From contig NZ_VNJJ01000008.1 in the NCBI RefSeq assembly GCF_007786475.1, positions 1 through 64,000 of the forward strand: a DNA stretch of 64,000 nucleotides. The letters are read 5' to 3'. Below are positions 60,188 to 64,000 of the stretch, in pieces (the stretch's first letter is position 1; each line of letters begins with the position of its first letter). Source of the DNA: Cohnella terricola. GTDB taxonomy: Bacteria; Bacillota; Bacilli; Paenibacillales; Paenibacillaceae. Both the position numbers and the translations under genes were made by a program. The notes beneath the pieces were generated by a model. That model saw nothing but the letters and a program-made list of their open reading frames with translations, had not been told where the DNA came from and made no database searches.

Positions 60188-60978
60188 CATACGGGAAAGA
60201 GAATAAAGAAGCGAAGCCCGCTGAATTATCTATAGTGATCCCCGTGTATAACTCACAGATCAGCATTGAGATCGTGGTAACATCGCTGCTTCGCTTATAC
60301 AATCATTTATTTTCATTAGAGATCATTCTAGTAAACGATGGCAGCAAAGATGATAGCCGCCGAGTATGCGAGAACCTAGGGGACCAGTACACGAATGTTA
60401 TTGTTCTTCATCACGAGACGAATAGGGGTCAACAGCTTGCATTAATGACCGGGCTTAAACATTGCAGGGGCGATCTTGTTGTTCTAATGGATGATGATAT
60501 GCAAAATCCGCCCAGCGAGGTTATTAAGCTAATTAATAAGATTAACGAGGGTTACGATGTGGTCATGGGTCAAAGGATGATTAATAATCAATCCTGGATT
60601 AGACAGCTTGCATCTCGCCTGAATCATTTTATTGTGTTCATGAGCACGAACCGGAGGATATCGTTTAGTAACTTTGTAATCATGAGAAGAGCGATCGTGA
60701 CGATGATTATTCAGAATCAATCGCCAAAACCCGTTATTCTAGGGCCACTGTTAAAAAGTAAAGCTAGCATGGCAAACACCTTAACTGAGCATCACCAGAG
60801 GAAGCACGGAAAATCAAACTATAATTTAATGAAACTATTGAATTACTGGATAAAGGCAGTACCTTATTACATGTCCCCGAGGGTAAAGTATTCAATATTA
60901 CTGATGAGTATTATCTTAGTAGTGGGACTAACTGCCGGTGTTTATTTTATTATGGTACCAGGACACATTCGTCCTTGA
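60184..60978 (+). CDS. Family 2 glycosyltransferase (DPM/GtrB-like)
   Basis: A 264-residue GT-A enzyme. ELSIVIPVYNSQISIEIVVTSLL, LVNDGSKDDS and VVLMDDDMQNPPSE are the GT2 nucleotide- and metal-binding motifs. There is one C-terminal helix (ILLMSIILVVGLTAGVYFIMV), whereas GtrB-like proteins usually have two, so the C-terminus is a little short. It probably loads a sugar onto polyprenyl phosphate for the GT-C-like protein. The terminator overlaps its stop codon. Confidence 0.86.
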   Translation: MTYGKENKEAKPAELSIVIPVYNSQISIEIVVTSLLRLYNHLFSLEIILVNDGSKDDSRRVCENLGDQYTNVIVLHHETNRGQQLALMTGLKHCRGDLVVLMDDDMQNPPSEVIKLINKINEGYDVVMGQRMINNQSWIRQLASRLNHFIVFMSTNRRISFSNFVIMRRAIVTMIIQNQSPKPVILGPLLKSKASMANTLTEHHQRKHGKSNYNLMKLLNYWIKAVPYYMSPRVKYSILLMSIILVVGLTAGVYFIMVPGHIRP

Positions 60979-60995
60979 CGAATGTGTCTTTTTGT
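60957..60995 (+). terminator. Rho-independent terminator overlapping the GT2 stop codon
   Basis: GACACATTCGT and ACGAATGTGTC form an 11-bp stem, followed by TTTTTGTTT. The loop CCTTG overlaps the TGA at 60976-60978. Confidence 0.9.
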
Positions 60996-61039
60996 TTCAA
61001 TTAAGCTATCGCGGAGAATCGTGCTGTGGTAGAAATTGC

Positions 61040-61068
61040 TTGAAATCCGGTGGTACTTCTGTTATTTT
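61040..61068 (+). promoter_or_regulatory. Candidate promoter of the NAD salvage operon
   Basis: TTGAAA (61040-61045), 17-bp spacer, TATTTT (61063-61068). A nested inverted repeat begins within the -10. Confidence 0.45.
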
Positions 61069-61103
61069 GATAGTAACAATATGTAAGTATCAAAATGTTA
61101 CTA
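61065..61103. promoter_or_regulatory. Nested inverted repeat, candidate NrtR operator
   Basis: Two perfect 8-bp inverted repeats interlock: TTTTGATA (61065-61072) with TATCAAAA (61088-61095), and TAGTAACA (61071-61078) with TGTTACTA (61096-61103). They lie ~60 bp before pnuC, at the probable transcription start. An operator for the NrtR-like regulator encoded in the operon is the simplest reading. Confidence 0.6.
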
Positions 61104-61159
61104 AGTTAAATTTGAGTTTGCGCTCCGAGAATGATCGGAGAAAGCGGAGGGGTTGCAAC

Positions 61160-61837
61160 ATGAAGAAGTATACGGGCAGTTGGAACTTGTTCGAAATCGC
61201 CTGGCTAGTTTTGTTTACCTTGATTGCTGTAGGGTTTACGGTTCTTTCCAAGGATTCTTTTTTCGGGTTCACGGTCTTTATCACCGGGGTGTTATGCGTG
61301 GTGCTCGCGGCGAAGGGGAAGCTGATGAGTTATGTTTTTGGCATGTATAATACCGTCGGGTACGCCTATTTGGCTTATATAAACGGTTTGTTTGGAGAAG
61401 TCATGCTGAATTTGCTCTTCTTTGTGCCTATGAATATCGTCGGCTTTTACTTGTGGAAAAACAACCTTCAAGGCGGCAAGCTGTCCATGCGCCAGATGGA
61501 GCTTAGGGGAATGTTTCTCGTGGGGGTTATCTGTATAGCAGGCTCCCTGCTGCTGGGGTTTGGCTTATCGTTCATTCCGGAGCAGAACTCGCCCTACATC
61601 GATGCCATAACGACGGTGTTATCCATCGTGGCCACTATTTTGATGGTGAGAAGGTTTAAGGAACAATGGCTCGTCTATATTGTGCTGAATATGTTCACGG
61701 TGCTGCTATGGGTGATCCGGACGCTGGATGGCAGCGGCGAAGGTCTTCTGATGATCGTCATGTGGAGCGCGTATCTGGTTAACGCGGCATACGGCTACTA
61801 TAACTGGAACAAAGGGGTTAAGGAGGCATTGGCATGA
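61160..61837 (+). CDS. pnuC: Nicotinamide riboside transporter PnuC
   Basis: A 225-residue membrane protein with ~7 helices and PnuC motifs: MSYVFGMYNTVGYAYLAYINGLFGEVMLNLLFFVPMNIVGFYLWKN, a WNxxN-like core region, and QWLVYIVLNMFTVLLWV. It facilitates diffusion of nicotinamide riboside, trapped by the kinase encoded next. GCGGAGGGG precedes the ATG at 61160. It overlaps nadR by 4 bp. Confidence 0.92.
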   Translation: MKKYTGSWNLFEIAWLVLFTLIAVGFTVLSKDSFFGFTVFITGVLCVVLAAKGKLMSYVFGMYNTVGYAYLAYINGLFGEVMLNLLFFVPMNIVGFYLWKNNLQGGKLSMRQMELRGMFLVGVICIAGSLLLGFGLSFIPEQNSPYIDAITTVLSIVATILMVRRFKEQWLVYIVLNMFTVLLWVIRTLDGSGEGLLMIVMWSAYLVNAAYGYYNWNKGVKEALA

Positions 61838-62844
61838 AGACGTTGGGATTAACGTTGGGGAAGTTCGCCCCGCTGCATAAAGGGCATCAGTTCATGATCG
61901 AGACGGCACTGCAGGAAGTCGACGAATTGATCGTGGTGATTTATGAGACGACGGTCACCCCGATTCCGCTCCATATCCGGGCCAACTGGATTCGCAAGCT
62001 CTATCCCTCTGTTCGGGTAATCGAAGCCTGGGATGGTCCGGATGGGTACTCGGACGACCGGGAGCATGAGATCCGGGAAGAGCAGTACATTCTAGGGTTG
62101 CTGAAGGGTGAACAAGTGAGTCACTTTTACTCTAGCGAGTTTTATGGCAGGCATATGAGCGTCGCTTTAGGCGCGGTGGACCGGCGGGTGGATGAAGCTC
62201 GCCAGCATGTACCGGTATCGGCCACAATGGTCCGTTCCGATCCTTACAAATATCGGGATTTTGTTAGTGAAATCGTGTACAGGGATTTAATCACGAAAGT
62301 GGTTTTTGTGGGAGCGATGTCGACCGGGAAATCAACGATTACCGAAGCATTAGCCCAGCAGTACCGGACAACTTATGCAAGCGAGTACGGGCGGGATTAT
62401 TGGACCGAGCATCAGGTGGACCGCAGAATCGGCTTCGATGCCTTTGATGAAATCGCCGTGGGCCATATCGAGAGGGAAGAGCGGGCAATGCTTAAAGCAA
62501 ACCGGTATCTCTTTGTCGATACCAATGCGATTACCACTTATATGTTTGCCTTGGATTATCACGGACGTGCTCCGGAACTCCTAACCCGGATCGCCCTGGA
62601 AAACGCGCAGCGGTATGATTTGTTTTTCCTTTGCGACGACGATATTCCTTACGACGATACATGGGATCGCAGTGGGGATCAGAAGCGGCATATCTTTCAT
62701 AAGCAAATCATCGCGGATTTGAAGGAGCGACGAATTCCCTTTATCACTCTAAGGGGAACATTGGAGGAGCGTATGCGCAAGGTAGACGAAGTGTTGGCGA
62801 AATTTGAGCCTTATAGCAACTATTTCGGAGAGCGGAACGATTAA
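61834..62844 (+). CDS. nadR: NadR-like bifunctional NMN adenylyltransferase / nicotinamide riboside kinase
   Basis: A 336-residue protein. The N-terminal nucleotidyltransferase domain has LGKFAPLHKGHQFM (HxGH) and SATMVRSDPYKY near 125; the C-terminal kinase domain starts VVFVGAMSTGKSTITEAL (P-loop) with DTNAITTYMF and LCDDDIPYDDTWDRSG. It lacks the N-terminal repressor domain of enterobacterial NadR, as expected where NrtR regulates. It makes NMN and then NAD from imported riboside. Confidence 0.92.
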   Translation: MKTLGLTLGKFAPLHKGHQFMIETALQEVDELIVVIYETTVTPIPLHIRANWIRKLYPSVRVIEAWDGPDGYSDDREHEIREEQYILGLLKGEQVSHFYSSEFYGRHMSVALGAVDRRVDEARQHVPVSATMVRSDPYKYRDFVSEIVYRDLITKVVFVGAMSTGKSTITEALAQQYRTTYASEYGRDYWTEHQVDRRIGFDAFDEIAVGHIEREERAMLKANRYLFVDTNAITTYMFALDYHGRAPELLTRIALENAQRYDLFFLCDDDIPYDDTWDRSGDQKRHIFHKQIIADLKERRIPFITLRGTLEERMRKVDEVLAKFEPYSNYFGERND

Positions 62845-62865
62845 AGAACCAGGGAGGCGAAGCCG

Positions 62866-63756
62866 TTGGATTTGTTGGACCGCAACGGACTTACGGAACG
62901 TGAATTTTTGGAGCAGTACCGGGCAGGTGATTACGAGCGGCCTTCGGTAGCGGCGGACATGGTTATTTTCACCGTCACGAACTTAGAGGCGGACAGCTAC
63001 CGCAAACTCCCCGAAAAAGAGCTGCGAATTCTGCTTATTCGCAGAGGGGGGCATCCCTTCCTGGGAAAATGGGCGCTGCCGGGCGGCTTCGTCCGACCGG
63101 AAGAGTCCGCGGAGCAGACTGCGGCGAGAGAGCTTCGTGAGGAAACCGGGGTTAATGACGTTTACTTGGAGCAGTTGTACACCTTCAGCGATATTGGACG
63201 GGATCCCCGTACATGGGTGATGAGCTGCAGCTATATGGCCTTGGTCGACAGCGGCCGGTTTCAGTTAAAGGCGGGAGACGATGCCGACGATGCCGCCTGG
63301 TTCAAGGTAAGCTATCGGCTACTGCGGGAGCAAAAGGAATTGATCGGCGAAGGATATGTTAAAACATTGACATTCGAGCTCAAGCTCAGCACCGAAAGAG
63401 AGGAGCTTAATGCGGTTGTAAATCGGATTGTCACGGCAAAACCGACCTCGAGGTCAACCGTCTATTCTATCGTGGCGAATGACGGGTTGGCTTTCGATCA
63501 TGCAAAAATGGTTGCCTGCGCGATCGAACGGCTGCGGAAAAAAACGAATGATACCGATATTGCCCTGCACTTGATGCCGAAGCTTTTTACCTTGACAGAA
63601 CTGCAGCAAGTGTACGAAGTGATATTGGACAAAGAGCTGCTGAAGGCTGCCTTCCGGCGCAAGGTGGCCGATCTCGTGGCGGAGACCGATCACTACACGG
63701 AGAATGCGGGACACCGGCCTTCTCGTTTATATCGAAGAAATTGGGAGGAAACTTGA
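62866..63756 (+). CDS. nrtR: NrtR-like Nudix-domain transcriptional regulator of NAD metabolism
   Basis: A 296-residue protein. The N-terminal Nudix domain has GGFVRPEESAEQTAARELRE then ETGV; the GX5EX7REUXEEXGU box is complete, though many NrtR regulators have lost catalysis. The C-terminal winged helix (~residues 215-285: HLMPKLFTLTELQQVYEVILDKELLKAAFRRKV) matches NrtR. Family members respond to ADP-ribose or NAD. It starts 21 bp after nadR with AGGGAGG upstream. Hydrolase activity cannot be excluded. Confidence 0.87.
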   Translation: MDLLDRNGLTEREFLEQYRAGDYERPSVAADMVIFTVTNLEADSYRKLPEKELRILLIRRGGHPFLGKWALPGGFVRPEESAEQTAARELREETGVNDVYLEQLYTFSDIGRDPRTWVMSCSYMALVDSGRFQLKAGDDADDAAWFKVSYRLLREQKELIGEGYVKTLTFELKLSTEREELNAVVNRIVTAKPTSRSTVYSIVANDGLAFDHAKMVACAIERLRKKTNDTDIALHLMPKLFTLTELQQVYEVILDKELLKAAFRRKVADLVAETDHYTENAGHRPSRLYRRNWEET

Positions 63757-63757
63757 A

Positions 63758-64000
63758 ATGAACCGAAAAGAAATAGCAGAAGAAACTTTACTGTTACAGC
63801 GGCAAGGCTTTTATAAATATGAGGGGCACCGGGTAGAATTCGCCGAGCTGCAAAAGCATTCGGAGGAAAACAGCGGACTGATAACGCCGGAACACGGGCA
63901 GGCGCTCGTGCGAGAAAGTGCCGGTTTGCTTCGGCGGTCGCAAGCTGCCGTTTATTCTGTCGTCAATGAAGCTACGGTGAAGGCGATTTTGGATTTTGCG
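63758..64000 (+). CDS. TIGR02452/microbial PARG-like protein, N-terminal part (runs off window)
   Basis: The first 81 codons are present: MNRKEIAEETLLLQRQGFYK, then a helical region and VYSVVNEATVKAILDFA. This matches the N-terminus of TIGR02452 proteins (DUF2263 followed by a macro-type ADP-ribose glycohydrolase fold); the catalytic part would lie beyond 64000. GGGAGGAAA precedes the ATG, and the start is 1 bp after the nrtR-like stop, so it belongs to the NAD operon. Confidence 0.72.
   Translation, partial: MNRKEIAEETLLLQRQGFYKYEGHRVEFAELQKHSEENSGLITPEHGQALVRESAGLLRRSQAAVYSVVNEATVKAILDFA

Overview
The window reads as the chromosome of a spore-forming member of the Bacillota, most like Paenibacillaceae (Paenibacillus/Cohnella type). 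The support is: the end of an rRNA operon followed by 5S and 15 tRNAs in the order usual for that group; a small acid-soluble spore protein (sspI); a YesM/YesN-regulated sugar ABC locus; a LiaFSR operon with PspA genes; a YhbD-bactofilin cluster; and strong AGGAGG-type ribosome binding sites with some GTG/TTG starts. No database search was run. Names rest on recognised motifs and remembered family members.

Layout. 1-1.9 kb: 23S 3' end, 5S, 15 tRNAs, terminator. 2.0-6.7 kb: an Rrf2 repressor, an FrnE/DsbA-like protein, a thioredoxin-reductase-like flavoprotein, a DHA2 exporter and a methyltransferase. Three near-identical operator-like sites lie here, and a duplication scar carries one of them. 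6.8-8.4 kb: CBM9-like protein, proline-rich microprotein, beta-carbonic anhydrase. 8.5-17.1 kb: GH2 glycosidase, two sugar permeases, solute-binding lipoprotein, YesM/YesN two-component system. 17.2-22.0 kb: envelope-stress operon (LiaI-like, PspA, PspC, PspA, LiaF, LiaS, LiaR). 22-33.6 kb: mostly core genes: zwf, a cyclase-family hydrolase, a 51-bp tandem repeat, yhbD with two bactofilins, an MFS pump, prfC, an orphan phnM, sspI, ktrA, and a TrmH-family methyltransferase.

33.6-53 kb is an accessory zone that is more AT-rich and full of gene wreckage. The remnants include a LOG-family tail, a kanamycin-nucleotidyltransferase-like C-terminal half, an IS3-family relic, a MerR tail, an SDR/hydroxyisobutyrate-dehydrogenase fusion relic, a frameshifted AraC gene, a ketopantoate-reductase head, an HxlR tail and a 5'-truncated MBL hydrolase. 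Among them are intact regulator-plus-effector pairs: HxlR/NmrA, TetR, HxlR/DUF899, MarR with a bactofilin-like protein and a membrane protein, TetR/MMPL, and a quinone oxidoreductase. A short interspersed repeat recurs at least four times here. 53.8-61 kb: a secreted copper-amine-oxidase-N-like protein, an acyl-CoA synthetase, and a four-gene glycan cluster (GT-C-like membrane protein, WecE-like aminotransferase, GNAT, GT2). 61.1 kb to the end: an NAD salvage operon (pnuC, nadR-like, nrtR-like, then the start of a TIGR02452/PARG-like gene) behind a nested inverted repeat.

The most interesting regions are: (i) the Rrf2 thiol-redox locus with its triplicated operator; (ii) the bactofilin-like proteins that share an unusual C-terminal module in two separate loci; (iii) the NAD operon, which pairs a Nudix-type regulator whose Nudix box looks intact with an ADP-ribose-glycohydrolase-like gene; (iv) a methyltransferase-plus-C-terminal-repeat protein with no clear named family.
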